Assembly (NCBI RefSeq): GCF_026262505.1
Contig: NC_067207.1
Location: 1,248,252 to 1,312,251 of the forward strand
Source of the DNA: Trichomonas vaginalis G3
Lineage: Eukaryota; Parabasalia; Trichomonadida; Trichomonadidae
Direction: 5' to 3'
DNA length: 64,000 nt
Part shown: one piece after another, positions 38,036 through 49,033 of the stretch
Numbering within the stretch: position 1 is the stretch's first letter
Layout of the letters: every line of letters starts with the position of its first letter
Position numbers and translations under genes: made by a program
The notes under the pieces: generated by a model
What the model saw: only the letters and a program-made list of their open reading frames with translations
Databases searched by the model: none
What the model was told of the DNA's origin: nothing

Positions 38036-40415
38036 CTAACATTCCTTTTTTATTTAAAATTTTCAATTCTTAAAACAAAGTTTTACTTCTATTTAATTAT
38101 TTGCCATGAAAGTATAGAACATTAAAAATTCAGCCTACTACCTCCACCCTTATAATACCTTCAAAAAAATTATATCTCAATTTATTTTCTATCTTTATAT
38201 TGATGTGCTTATTCAAAAACACTAAATCATAAGTCTTCAGTTCTCAAAATACTCTCAAATTATCTCATTGCGCATATTTTGAAATTTGATAATTTTAAAT
38301 TGTTAAAAAATTCATTAATCACAGTAAAATATCTATATACAACAATTAACTAACTGATTCCACATCTTTAACATTCGCATTTATTTAATATATTTGAATA
38401 TCATTTACATCTTATTGAATTAGATCATAAATCACAGTTCCCTAATATACTATCTAGCTAAACATTATTGTTGCACAACTTACATGTGATTAAACACACG
38501 TGTATAATTCTGTACAACTCATATCTCTATCAATACTTTATTTATAATCAAAACAAAGGTTAAAATTGTATACCCTGTCACTATAGAGTATTCTCCCAAC
38601 TTTAAAGTGAAAATCAAAATTTGATATTTTAGTAATTTCATGTGAGATTGTTATTTTATAGGAAAACATACTGAAAATGTTTATAAGATGTTTCTCTATC
38701 ATATGCCAAAATATCATGGTTTAAATGCTCTCCTAAGTGTCTATAACTGAATTTTAGGGTAATAACCTTATTCTAAATGTTGGGAAAGTAGCTCTAAAGA
38801 CAGGAAAAGCTGATGATATTTATTTTAAAACATTCACATAAAGACAACAATCATTATCGAATGAATTAAGAAAATAGATTTTATTATTTGTTTTTTATGT
38901 CAAATCGACCTGAAAGTTCAATAAGTATGGAGTTCAGAGAATTTTACTGTGTTGGAGATACTCCCAAGAAATTTGAATTTTGGTTAATTATGCATTATTG
39001 ATATTGCCAATTAATAACACTTTGAAAATGGAAGCATATGCAATAATCACCTTAAATTATCCCAATGTTTGCACGTATGAAATAAGTTCCTTGAATTATC
39101 AGATATAATGATAATCAACTATCGATATTGATTTAATAAACCATTAAGGCTCAATAGCATTATCGTTAATTTTTTCCCAACAATAATCTTGTTTGACTGA
39201 GTTTTAAGAAAAAATTAAGGAAATCGAATAATTCTCTTAGTTACAAATTTTTCCTGCTTAATATTTTTTGTAACAGTCCTGCAAAAAAAATTGGGAAATA
39301 ACATGATATCGAAATATCGAATGTCGGATAAAATAATTCATATATATGTTGTATTTGTAGTCAATCTGTAATAAAGAAAAGAGGTGAGATTTGGCTAATA
39401 ATTACGCGAATATGTGAAAAACGATAAAAATTCAAATTAATAATAGAAATCATTGTGGTTATATACAAACAAATGATTTTGGCAAATTGAGGTTAGAACG
39501 GTGATTTTTCAATAAGAAGTTTTGATAAAAACAGAAAAGTAAGGTCATCACAAAAATTGAAATCGATAATTTCAATTTTGTTAAATTTTATAAGCAAAAT
39601 TAAAGAGGAAATGTTTAGATAATAAACATGCAAAGCTTGGATTACTTCACGCAGAATTGATTATTTGACGAATAAATCTAATAAAACAATTACCTGTATA
39701 AGCAATGTTTTGTTTTGAACGAAAGTGCAAATTCCCAACTTAAATTAAGTAACGTGTTTTTGTTTTTCAGAGGATATTTTTTGGAATATTAAAAAACATC
39801 ACCAAATATAAATAAATCAGGGTCGCGATAATCAGCTGCGAAAATTTCTAGTGATTTTCCATTCAATAGTGAATTCTGAGTATAATGGCAATCTCTAGAT
39901 ATTTTAATTGCATTTTTCATACCATATATATTTCATTTTTACATTGAAAAATTCAATATGAAAAGTAGATAGATAAAATCAGCTATCATACTTTATTCGA
40001 GCGTTGATTTAATAGTTTGTTAGTATTGTCCTTAATTTATTCGCTAGATCCCGTTTTCTTTGTTGCTCACAATTCAATTAATTTGAGACTATTCAATATG
40101 GTTGTCATTTGAAAAAATTGTGAATTGAGAAAGATATTTCTTCATCAAAGTGGACTATCTTAATGTCTGACGAATTATCGTTATTTTTAACTAGGGATGA
40201 TTGTTGTTTATCGGGCGAACTATTTTTTTGCATTTTAAAATTGCCAATTATGTTTTATTCATCATCTATATCATTATTATTAAATGGTCGTCCGATATTC
40301 TTTAATATAAATTTTTATTTTTTCAATACTTTTATTTCCTTTTTTCATCACAAAATTGAATAGGTATTCAATCAAACCGTATATCATAATTCAATTTTAT
40401 TAGAATTAAATTTGC

Positions 40416-40792
40416 AAGTCTCATCACACTTTTCAATGCTCGATTTTTAAAAACTGTTTAAAAATGGAGCTTATATTGAAATAGTGTAGAGACTAAATAT
40501 TACCACAGACTATTTCAGAGGATTGAGTTGCCACTCAATCCTCTGAAAAGTCTGAGGTAATTTGCAAAATTTGGAAAGAAGAAAATTCAAAAATCGAGAT
40601 TTAGACTCAGTATCAAATGGAGAACAAAATGTTTCTTCATATGAAGGAAAAAAATTTTCTTGAGAAGAAATAGAGTTTTTAAAATTTTATTGTATGTAAT
40701 GAAATAAACAAATATTAAAATTATTTTTTGATAACAAGAAAATTCCCAACAGAAAATATTTGAGACAAAGAAAAAAAGAAAATTGAAAAATA
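40416..40792. repeat. 377-bp dispersed repeat, copy A
   Basis: Nearly identical to 46270-46645, differing by a one-base A-run change. Its core is a nested palindrome. TTTCAGAGGATTGAGT pairs with ACTCAATCCTCTGAAA, flanked by CAGACT/AGTCTG and, farther out, CTCGATTTTT/AAAAATCGAG. No coding frame. The pair brackets the LRR gene, tRNA-Gln and beta-helix gene as direct repeats. Confidence 0.9.
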
Positions 40793-41699
40793 GATTCATA
40801 ACAGCCTTAACTGCTAAGATTTAGGAACAATGTTAAGTATCAAAAAGAAAGGAGGTCTGATATAGACAACATATATCGTTGAAGGTTGAAAAAATCTCTA
40901 ATATTTGAGCCCAAAATTTCAAATTTTAATTTTTTGAAAAAAGAGGCCACCCGTATGTACGTTTATTTGAGAGGAGGAGGATTATATTTTTGAAAGGGTG
41001 AAACATTATGAATATGTTAATTATATAATAATATGTATTATTATAAAAAAGAAAAAATAAAGCACGTTAAAATTTTTCTTTCTTGATTTTTTACAAAATC
41101 TACTTAGAATTATGCAAAATATGACTAAATAATTATAAATTTCAAGTTAAATTTTAATTTTGATAAATAATTTAAATTTCAAAATATCAAGTTCAGTTCG
41201 ACTATATATGTAGTAATTCCTCAATAAAGTGCCAAAACCCTATTAAAATATATGAACATTTTCAACATTTTAATGTTTTTATTTAAAAATTTGATGGAAT
41301 ATGAGCTTCAAACAATTATTATGTAAATAAAAATAATTAAATATATGTATTTATTCGTATTACAACCGTAGTAAGTCGATTTTTCCTTTCTTCTACTGAG
41401 GTTTGAATTTGATTTCGAATTGTAAAGAGATTCAAAGGGAAAATACTAGCGGATAAAAACTACCTCCATGAAAGGGTCATAATGGACTCAAGTTGTATTT
41501 TTTGATATTTTTTGCTTTTCGAGCCTAAATAGGTAGCCAAGATAATGCCTAAAAATAAGGTTCTAAATTCTGAAGTTTACATGATCCTATCGTGTGCACC
41601 CTTAAAGTCATATGGGTACCAAAATAAAAAATCTAAATTAGAGGTTATTTCAATAAACAATATAATTTAATAAATTAATATAGGTTTATTAGAAATTTG

Positions 41700-41710
41700 T
41701 CACCTTTTTC
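41700..41710 (+). promoter_or_regulatory. Inr-like TCACCTTTTTC of the LRR gene
   Basis: TCACCTTTTTC lies 16 bases before the ATG at 41727, giving a predicted leader of about 25 nt. Confidence 0.55.
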
Positions 41711-41726
41711 GTTATAAACTGGTTTT

Positions 41727-44066
41727 ATGAATCCAAAGTCATCGAGCTCTTCAGAATCTTTGACTGATGGAAATTTCAGCCAGAAGAATTTAGAGAAGTT
41801 TCCTCCTTTTATGCAAATTTCTCAATTCGAAACACTCGATTTTTCATTTAATCCGTTATCTTCCCTTGAAACTTTACCAATATTACCACTCCTTGAAGCC
41901 CTTAATCTAGAAGGAACTAAAATAGGCTCATTTGCAAATTCACAAAGACAACCTACACTGAAACAACTCAACATTATAAATACGCCGATTTCATACTATC
42001 AAGGATTTCGTGTTATGTCAATAATAATATTTGGACCGGGACTTACTGAGATAAATGGACAAAAAGTTACCCAGCAAGAACTATTAGCCGTTGAAAAATT
42101 AATGCCAAGATTGAGACCACTACTATTAGATGGATGGATTTTGACAAATGTCGAACCACCGAGACTTATGCATAGTGAAACACATGCAAGCGGCTTACTT
42201 GATGAAATTTCTTCAGATTTCAAAAGTAATAAAACAGAATCTCAAACGATAAATAAAAATCCATCACCAACAGCAGTAAAAAGTGCAGATAATCAAATTC
42301 CTGATATCCAAAATCTTCTTAAATCAGAAAAATCAAAATCATCTTCCCGAAGAAACACAAAAACGAAAAATAGCAAGCATAAATCAAAGAAATCATCATC
42401 TAAAAAGAAATCTTTCCAAACTCCAAAGCTCGGAAAGGTTCCCGATTTACAAGAAACTCCTTTATTAAAGCCTGAACCAAAGATCTCGGCATCTTTGACA
42501 CCAGCACCTCCTTTACAGATTCCTATTACAAATACAGAACAAAAACCAGAAATTAAAATAGATTTGATGAGATTTGAAAGTTCATCAACGAAATCAGAGT
42601 CAACATCAACGATGGAAGATAATTTACAGATACAACCGAATATAATACCAGAAGAAACTCATAAAGAACTACAGATTGAGCAGCAAATTGTTGCCCCAAT
42701 TCTTCAATTAACACAGAACGATGTAAAGAGCCAAGCATCACGTAAATATCATTACCATAAGAACAAGAATGAATTAGACCTTAATTTACCTATCAGTACC
42801 GATATTTTCAGGGATGATTCTTCATTTTCCTCAAGTGTATGCGGTCCACGCGTTATTCTTCAGATATCTCCTTTGTTCTCTGTCCAATCACCTCTTAGAT
42901 CAAGAAGCTCCAAGCCAAACCCAGAATTCGTCTTTATAAGCCTCATTCAATCGAAATTTTCTTCTTCATCTTCAAAAAGTGACACTCCAATCAAAACATC
43001 AAATAAAAGTGACAAATCAAATAGTACATCAACAAAAAGCGACAACAGTCCAATAAAAGAGAGAAGCAGTTCAGTCAAAAATCCAATAGAAATTAAAATT
43101 TCAAATTTGACACCGAAACAAAGCGAAAACAGTGATGATGAAGAAGAATCAGAAGTAGAATCACAAGCTCCACAACTAGATAAAGTTCCTTCATCATTAA
43201 ATCCGTTCAATTTCAAGCCAAGTCAAGCGAAATCATCTGATTCAAGTGAAGAACTTTCTACACGTTCGAATTCGAATTCAGATGAAGAAGAAAGCGAAAA
43301 CAACCAAATCTTCAACGAATTTGTTAAAAATTTTGATGAAGAAGAATCCGAAAACAAACAAAATTTTGAAGAAGAAGAATCAGAAAATAAACAAAATATA
43401 AATGAAGAAGAAGTAGAGGAAGAAGAAAAACATCAAACAGTAAAAAGTGATATACCAGAAAGTAGCTCATCGCTAAGTAATATCTTTGTTGATGATAATG
43501 ATCTAGAAGAGGAAGAAGAAAAGAATGAAAAATCTGAAGAAGATGAAAAAGATTTAAGAATCAAAAAAGTGACAAAAATTGATGAAGAAAAAGAAAAGAA
43601 TATTTTTGTATATGAAAAAGAAATAAGTAAGAGCGAAGATGAAGAGGAAGAAGATGATGATGACGAATTACCTGTTGTTATCAAACCTTCGAAATCTTTA
43701 GTTGATTCTCCGAAATTCAACTTATTTTCTAAAGAAAAATCACCTGGATCGGCTCAAAAAACTATTAAAGCACCTCCACTGCCTATTCCTGACCCTGGTC
43801 TTGAGAAAACTTCAGATGTAATCACAATTAGAACGGTTGACCCATCTGGACAAGCTCACAAACATCACCACCATCATGGGCATCGACATCATAAGAGGAA
43901 ATCTTCAATTGAAGAGCCCCCAAAGAAGAAACCACCACCACCTTTACCAGATTTCGAAGGAAATGTGGAGAGACAGATATTAGAAGATAATAGGAGAAAA
44001 ATAACTCCTCTGCCTAAGAAAATAGATTCGAAAAGACCACCTCCTTTGAGAACATCCTTTGCTTGA
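41727..44066 (+). CDS. Leucine-rich-repeat protein with long disordered acidic tail
   Basis: There are 779 residues. A short LRR domain lies at about 15-115 ('FETLDFSFNPLSSLETLPILPLLEALNLEGTKIGSF..LKQLNIINTPIS'), of the SDS22/LRRcap type. The rest is low complexity: lysine/serine-rich (190-240), S/T/K repeats and E-rich stretches (about 490-660). A histidine cluster (HKHHHHHGHRHHKRK) and proline-rich ends (KKKPPPPLP, RPPPLR) follow. The proline motifs could bind SH3 or WW domains or profilin, so a cytoskeletal scaffold is a fair guess. No catalytic domain. An Inr-like site supports the start. Confidence 0.7.
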   Translation: MNPKSSSSSESLTDGNFSQKNLEKFPPFMQISQFETLDFSFNPLSSLETLPILPLLEALNLEGTKIGSFANSQRQPTLKQLNIINTPISYYQGFRVMSIIIFGPGLTEINGQKVTQQELLAVEKLMPRLRPLLLDGWILTNVEPPRLMHSETHASGLLDEISSDFKSNKTESQTINKNPSPTAVKSADNQIPDIQNLLKSEKSKSSSRRNTKTKNSKHKSKKSSSKKKSFQTPKLGKVPDLQETPLLKPEPKISASLTPAPPLQIPITNTEQKPEIKIDLMRFESSSTKSESTSTMEDNLQIQPNIIPEETHKELQIEQQIVAPILQLTQNDVKSQASRKYHYHKNKNELDLNLPISTDIFRDDSSFSSSVCGPRVILQISPLFSVQSPLRSRSSKPNPEFVFISLIQSKFSSSSSKSDTPIKTSNKSDKSNSTSTKSDNSPIKERSSSVKNPIEIKISNLTPKQSENSDDEEESEVESQAPQLDKVPSSLNPFNFKPSQAKSSDSSEELSTRSNSNSDEEESENNQIFNEFVKNFDEEESENKQNFEEEESENKQNINEEEVEEEEKHQTVKSDIPESSSSLSNIFVDDNDLEEEEEKNEKSEEDEKDLRIKKVTKIDEEKEKNIFVYEKEISKSEDEEEEDDDDELPVVIKPSKSLVDSPKFNLFSKEKSPGSAQKTIKAPPLPIPDPGLEKTSDVITIRTVDPSGQAHKHHHHHGHRHHKRKSSIEEPPKKKPPPPLPDFEGNVERQILEDNRRKITPLPKKIDSKRPPPLRTSFA

Positions 44067-44297
44067 AATTATTAATTATTTTTTCACTAATTTTATCTTA
44101 AAATTGTGTTTATTTTTTGTTTAGTAAAAAGTTAGACATTATTTCATGGTTGAAATTAAATACATTTTTATTTGATTCAAGAAATATAGATTTATATGCA
44201 ATTTAAAATGAGATGCTAGTAGATTCATACAATAGTGATAATATAGAGTAAATAAAAAGGTTCAATGATGAATAGGTTTTGAAAATAGAAAAATTTT

Positions 44298-44368
44298 GGT
44301 CCCGCCAGGAGTCGAACCTGGATTTCGGGATTCAAAGTCCCAAGTGATAACCGCTACACTACGGGACC
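44298..44368 (-). tRNA. tRNA-Gln (anticodon TTG)
   Basis: A 71-base tRNA folds fully: acceptor GGTCCCG/CGGGACC, D arm with GTAGTGTAGCGGTTATCAC, anticodon stem TGGGA/TCCCG around loop CTTTGAA, and T arm CAGG-TTCGACT-CCTG. The loop gives anticodon TTG, which reads CAA (and CAG by wobble). No CCA is encoded, as in eukaryotes. No intron. Confidence 0.92.
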
Positions 44369-44605
44369 ATTACAATTTCTTTTATTAATTTTTTCACTAT
44401 AATATAAATCGAAAAACGGGATAAATTCAAATATACAGAAAAGATATCTCTAATGAATAATCGCCCTGCATTCAATTTTTAATCTCAAAATTCATAATTC
44501 CTCTTACAAATCATTGTTTACTTTTGCAACCCAAGACAATAACTTATCATTATCAACTAATTAGTATTATCCGACACCCAGGTATTATCAAAATTAAGTT
44601 CAAGT

Positions 44606-45733
44606 TTGGAAAATTCAAGAAGAAGCGACTGGCCAGAATATTTTGGAAATATTCCGCAAATTAATAAGACCCAAAATGCATCATCACTACATAGTACTAC
44701 AAATGATAATATTTTTGAATTATTCAAAGATCAAGATGCTTTTTACGCCCAAAGAAAATTCTCATGGGATCAATACTTTTTGGCTGAAACAATTGATTTC
44801 GAAAAAACAAATGATGGAACAGCGTTGTTTGATACTTCAAGTTCTTCCAATTATTACATTCATCATTGTTTATTTGAAAATTGCAAAGAAAATGGTGCTA
44901 TTTACATCCAAAGGAATGACCACATATGCACATTAATTGAAGAATGTGTGTTTTACAACTGTAGTTCCACTTTAGATGGTGGATATGTTTACTATGTCTG
45001 CCAAGGTGATGGACAGTTTGTTCAACAGCGAACATGTTACTATAAATCAAAAGCAACTAACTCTTATATGACATTTTGGCAAATAGTTTCAGATTATTCT
45101 TCTCATTTAAACCAGGCTATTGATGTTTCTATTTATAATTGCGGAGAAAATGAAACAAAAGGAGCTTATACATTTTCTGTTGCATGTGGTTCTATAATTA
45201 TTTCCCGTATAAATAGCACATACAACAAATGCAGTCAATATTCATCAATAGAAAGTGAATTCACTGAAAATAAATGTGCATGTGAATACTCAATATTCAG
45301 AGAAAACAACCAAACTGAAAGTAATTCACTTGGATTTATTTGTTTTGATGAATCAATTAATCAAACAGTTTATGGTTGCAATGTTATTGGAAATAAATGC
45401 GAAACAAATGATAACCAAGTTCTATTTTATTGTTGTTTCGCAGTAAATGTTGATCACTGCATATTTAGAAATAACATTGCAGCTTACATGTTTAAGCAAG
45501 AATATGAAGGTTACCCTTTGACTATTTCAGATTCATATGTTGATAATAATTCAACAGCAGGATCAGGAAATGTTATATTTATAAATGAAACACGAAATTA
45601 CGATTTTAATAATTTTTCATATTTTAACATGAAATTTTGTTCCAACGCCCCAAAAGGAATGTCGATTAAATTATCTTATCTTTCTAAATTTGCAAAAACT
45701 GCTTCTGCATCTTTATTTTCTTCAAAAAAATAA
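44606..45733 (+). pseudogene. Right-handed beta-helix (POMP-like) surface-type gene without an ATG start
   Basis: The open frame of 375 codons begins at TTG; no in-frame ATG lies between the upstream stop and codon 150 or so. The protein has repeated cysteine-rich beta-helix rungs such as 'YIHHCLFENCKENGAIYI', 'IEECVFYNCSSTLDGGYVYYV' and 'VDHCIFRNNIAAYMF'. These resemble the pectin-lyase-like or polymorphic membrane proteins expanded in trichomonads, which are often surface-exposed. The C-terminus ends SLFSSKK without a membrane helix. No signal peptide is seen. It is most likely a 5'-truncated copy; a short unseen upstream exon is an alternative. Confidence 0.6.
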
Positions 45734-47942
45734 ACTGAAAAGGTCATTTTTCTAACTTTTATACTCAATTTCGCCTGTGTTTCTTTTGTGCTTGTTTCAT
45801 TTGTGTTTGTAATAACGAGTATTAAAATTGTGCCAGCATATCACATCAAGTATCACTTCTTATGTTGGTCAGATTAGTGGCCTTTTACTGTAACTTGGCT
45901 GGCATTGTATGATTCAACACTTCAAAATAAGCAATTCATAAAAATCTGAGATAGTTTTATATAAAAATAAGTAAAAGTAAGGATGTCAATTTGGAAGAAA
46001 AGTGAGAAAATTCCTAAAATGCTAAAAATGAATTTTCCAAACGTACTTTTTTATCTCATTTTTTTGATTTTGAAAAAAATTTGGAGAGAAGAACTCTTCG
46101 TTTTTGAATTTTGTCACGATGGTTTTAAAGTATATTAGACACATGTATTGATATTACTATTTTTGTATATTTTGAGAGAAAATCCCTAAAAAGTGAGAAA
46201 ATCTGAGACGGTTTGAGAAAATATATAAACTATTGAAAATTTGAATTAAACTTCTAATTTGGAAAAAAGAAGTCTCATCACACTTTTCAATGCTCGATTT
46301 TTAAAAACTGTTTAAAAATGGAGCTTATATTGAAATAGTGTAGAGACTAAATATTACCACAGACTATTTCAGAGGATTGAGTTGCCACTCAATCCTCTGA
46401 AAAGTCTGAGGTAATTTGCAAAATTTGGAAAGAAGAAAATTCAAAAATCGAGATTTAGACTCAGTATCAAATGGAGAACAAAATGTTTCTTCATATGAAG
46501 GAAAAAAATTTTCTTGAGAAGAAATAGAGTTTTTAAAATTTTATTGTATGTAATGAAATAAACAAATATTAAAATTATTTTTTGATAACAAGAAAATTCC
46601 CAACAGAAAATATTTGAGACAAAGAAAAAAGAAAATTGAAAAATATTACTCTCCTTTACATTTCATGAGATTTTCAATTTATTTTCATAAAATTGACAAT
46701 TTTATACGTTTAGATGAAAATAAGTGATTTTGCTTGAAATAAAAATTATTGTTTGTTTACAGCTATCAAATAGATTTTTGCTATTTTGATTAAAATTTGT
46801 TAATCAAATTAATAATTTTTTTTTCTAAATATCTTAAATATCTGGATCACTCACTGATACAATGAATTAAACGATAAAAATAATACAAACTCAACTAAGT
46901 TTCCTGTCTTTCAACCAAAAAATATTATGCAATTTAAATTAAATTGTTTATTCAAAGATAAAACAAAGATAAAGTAATTATAATTATCATATACTTTATG
47001 AATAACTCTCTAATTGGATAAGATTTTCGTACAAATATTTTTATTAATATCGATAAGAATATGTTTACCTACTATCACCATATGTCGATAAACGAGAGTA
47101 GAGTGATTTTTATCATCGAAACTTTTTAAAAGCTGTAAGCAGGAAGTAATAATCTTGTTTTTTCTGAGTTAGTTGTAGAACTATTGATGCCCGAGTTATC
47201 ATTGTGATGCAGAAGGATATCAATGTACTGACTGAAGGATATGAATTGAATTGAATTTTATTGAATTTCAATTTGATCAAAATTTGTTGAAATGATATGA
47301 ATGTGTCAACTTCTGTATCATTCTCCTTCACTCCTTCCTTATTCTTTCGAGAACGAAGCTAGCTCAGCTTTCGCTGAGCGAATTGACACTTTTCATGCCC
47401 TAAACGTACATACTCTCAAATTTATCGAAAAAATTAATACCACCTAAACTAGTATATTCTTATTTTAAATATGATATTATCCTTATATTCCACACTAAAA
47501 TTCATTTAAATCAACTTTTAAAAAAGTTCGAATCCTGCGCGTCTCACTTTTTAAATTTTCCAAATGGAAAATTATATTCTCCTAAAGTGAAAACAATTTT
47601 CCAAATTGACTTCCTTAGTAAAAGCCTTTCCTTGACCCTGTTTTGCGCTACTTCAATTATAAAACACTAGATTTTTTGAAAATTTTGGTAATAGACTTTA
47701 TTTTCTTTAGAATCTATATAAAATTGAACAGATCATCAGAGTACTTCTTTGTCATGCGTATAATAATGTCCCAATCGCACAAATACCATCTGAACCTGAA
47801 ATTTGCCATCGCAATTGTTGTCAAATTTAGATAAAAATATATGTTATAGTGTGCACAAAACGAAATGAAAACAATTTGGAAAATTCAATTGAATGGACTT
47901 ATATCGACCGCCGGTTTTTCTATCGTCTTCTAAAAGTCAACA
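45734..47942. other. Gene-poor spacer with repeats
   Basis: About 2.2 kb contains the dispersed repeat copy B (46270-46645). It also contains a small stem GCTCAGC/GCTGAGC at 47362-47379 and a tRNA T-arm-like fragment near 47527 without a full tRNA. I see no coding sequence. Confidence 0.5.
46270..46645. repeat. 377-bp dispersed repeat, copy B
   Basis: Same orientation as 40416-40792 and almost identical. See copy A for the palindromic core. It lies between the beta-helix gene and the Rab gene. Confidence 0.9.
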
Positions 47943-48533
47943 ATGTCATATAAAGTTGTTTTCCTTGGTGAAGGTCGTGTTGGAAAAACATCAATTGGAA
48001 AGCGTTGGGTAGATGGATTTTTTGATCCTTCTATGCGTTCTACGATTTCTGCCGCATTTTTCCAAAAAACAGTGAATGCCGGCTCAAAGAAAATCAATAT
48101 ACAATTATGGGATACAGCAGGACAAGAAGAATATCATTCTCTCGCTCCAATTTATTACAAAGACGCTGTAGCAGCGATTTTAGTTTATTCTGTCACCGAT
48201 TCTAAATCATTTGAGAAAATGCAACAGTGGAGAAAAGAATTAGTAAGTTCTCGTGGCGATAATATCAAAATTATATTGTGTGGAAACAAGATTGATCTTC
48301 CATCTCAAAGAACTGTCCAATACGATCAGGCCGAAGCTATAGCTAAACAGTATGGTTGCCCATACTTCGAAGTTAGTGCTAAGACAGGACAGGGAATCGA
48401 GACAATGTTCCTTCGTCTCGGAGAAATCTTATCTACGATTCCATTACAAAATACGGGACCAACAAGAAGAAGCCATGCAAGCCTTCAGGTTGTTGATGCT
48501 GAAGAAAAGAAACAAAAAGGTGGTTGTTGCTAA
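47943..48533 (+). CDS. Rab-family small GTPase (Rab5/Rab21-like)
   Basis: There are 196 residues, usual for Rabs. The P-loop is GEGRVGKTS (9-17, K15), switch I is around T34 and switch II is WDTAGQEEYH with Q61. NKID lies at 115-118, SAK at 145-147, and the C-terminal GGCC is a double-geranylgeranylation signal. The WDTAGQ and 'LAPIYYKDAVAAILVYSVTDSKSFEKMQQW' stretch is closest to the Rab5/21/22 group, which works in early endosomes. Rabs cycle between membrane and cytosol with GDI. The exact subfamily needs a tree. Confidence 0.9.
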   Translation: MSYKVVFLGEGRVGKTSIGKRWVDGFFDPSMRSTISAAFFQKTVNAGSKKINIQLWDTAGQEEYHSLAPIYYKDAVAAILVYSVTDSKSFEKMQQWRKELVSSRGDNIKIILCGNKIDLPSQRTVQYDQAEAIAKQYGCPYFEVSAKTGQGIETMFLRLGEILSTIPLQNTGPTRRSHASLQVVDAEEKKQKGGCC

Positions 48534-49033
48534 ATTTTTTATAAAATTTGTTAAAATTTACATTTTGATTAATTTGTAATCATATAACTTTTGTAAAAAA
48601 TGTATTCAATATGCTTTTTCGGATTTAAAACCTTTTATTTAAACTATAAAGAGATCAATTCTTTTTCATAACTTTTTATTTACTTTTATCCAAAGCGCTT
48701 TAGTGTATGCATTAAAGTACTGTGAGAATTATGGAATGCATGATCATGTTTTATAATTTGACTCCTATATTAATTGAATTTAATCCCTTACTAATTGAAA
48801 TGCCTAGTATTCCTATGTGAAATTATCTTATATGAGTCTATTGAGGCTATTATTCAATGAAATGTGTTAAATCAATATATTTTGTATCTCTTCTAAATAT
48901 AAGCAAACTCTTCTACAATGTAAAGTATCTCAGGGTATATTATAGTAGAATGTATTTTTGAAGAATTATAATACATAGAATTTAACTAATACGTTTCTTT
49001 AATCAACAACAATATAATAAAATTTTAACAATT
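48534..49033. other. Convergent spacer between Rab and coiled-coil genes
   Basis: About 500 A+T-rich bases between two stop codons; I see nothing identifiable. Confidence 0.6.

Larger units (their letters stand above)
36082..41699. other. Long gene-poor A+T-rich tract
   Basis: About 5.6 kb with no convincing gene; open frames are short and of repeat or A+T composition. The identifiable contents are the hairpins, candidate RNA block, tandem repeats and dispersed repeat listed separately. A short GC palindrome, GGGATGGG-TAG-CCCATCCC, lies at about 36216-36234, just upstream of the transposase gene. Confidence 0.6.

Noticed and set aside
47527-47550. tRNA suggested by GTTCGAATCCTGCGCG
   Set aside because: Only a T-arm-like fragment is present; no acceptor, D or anticodon arm could be found upstream.
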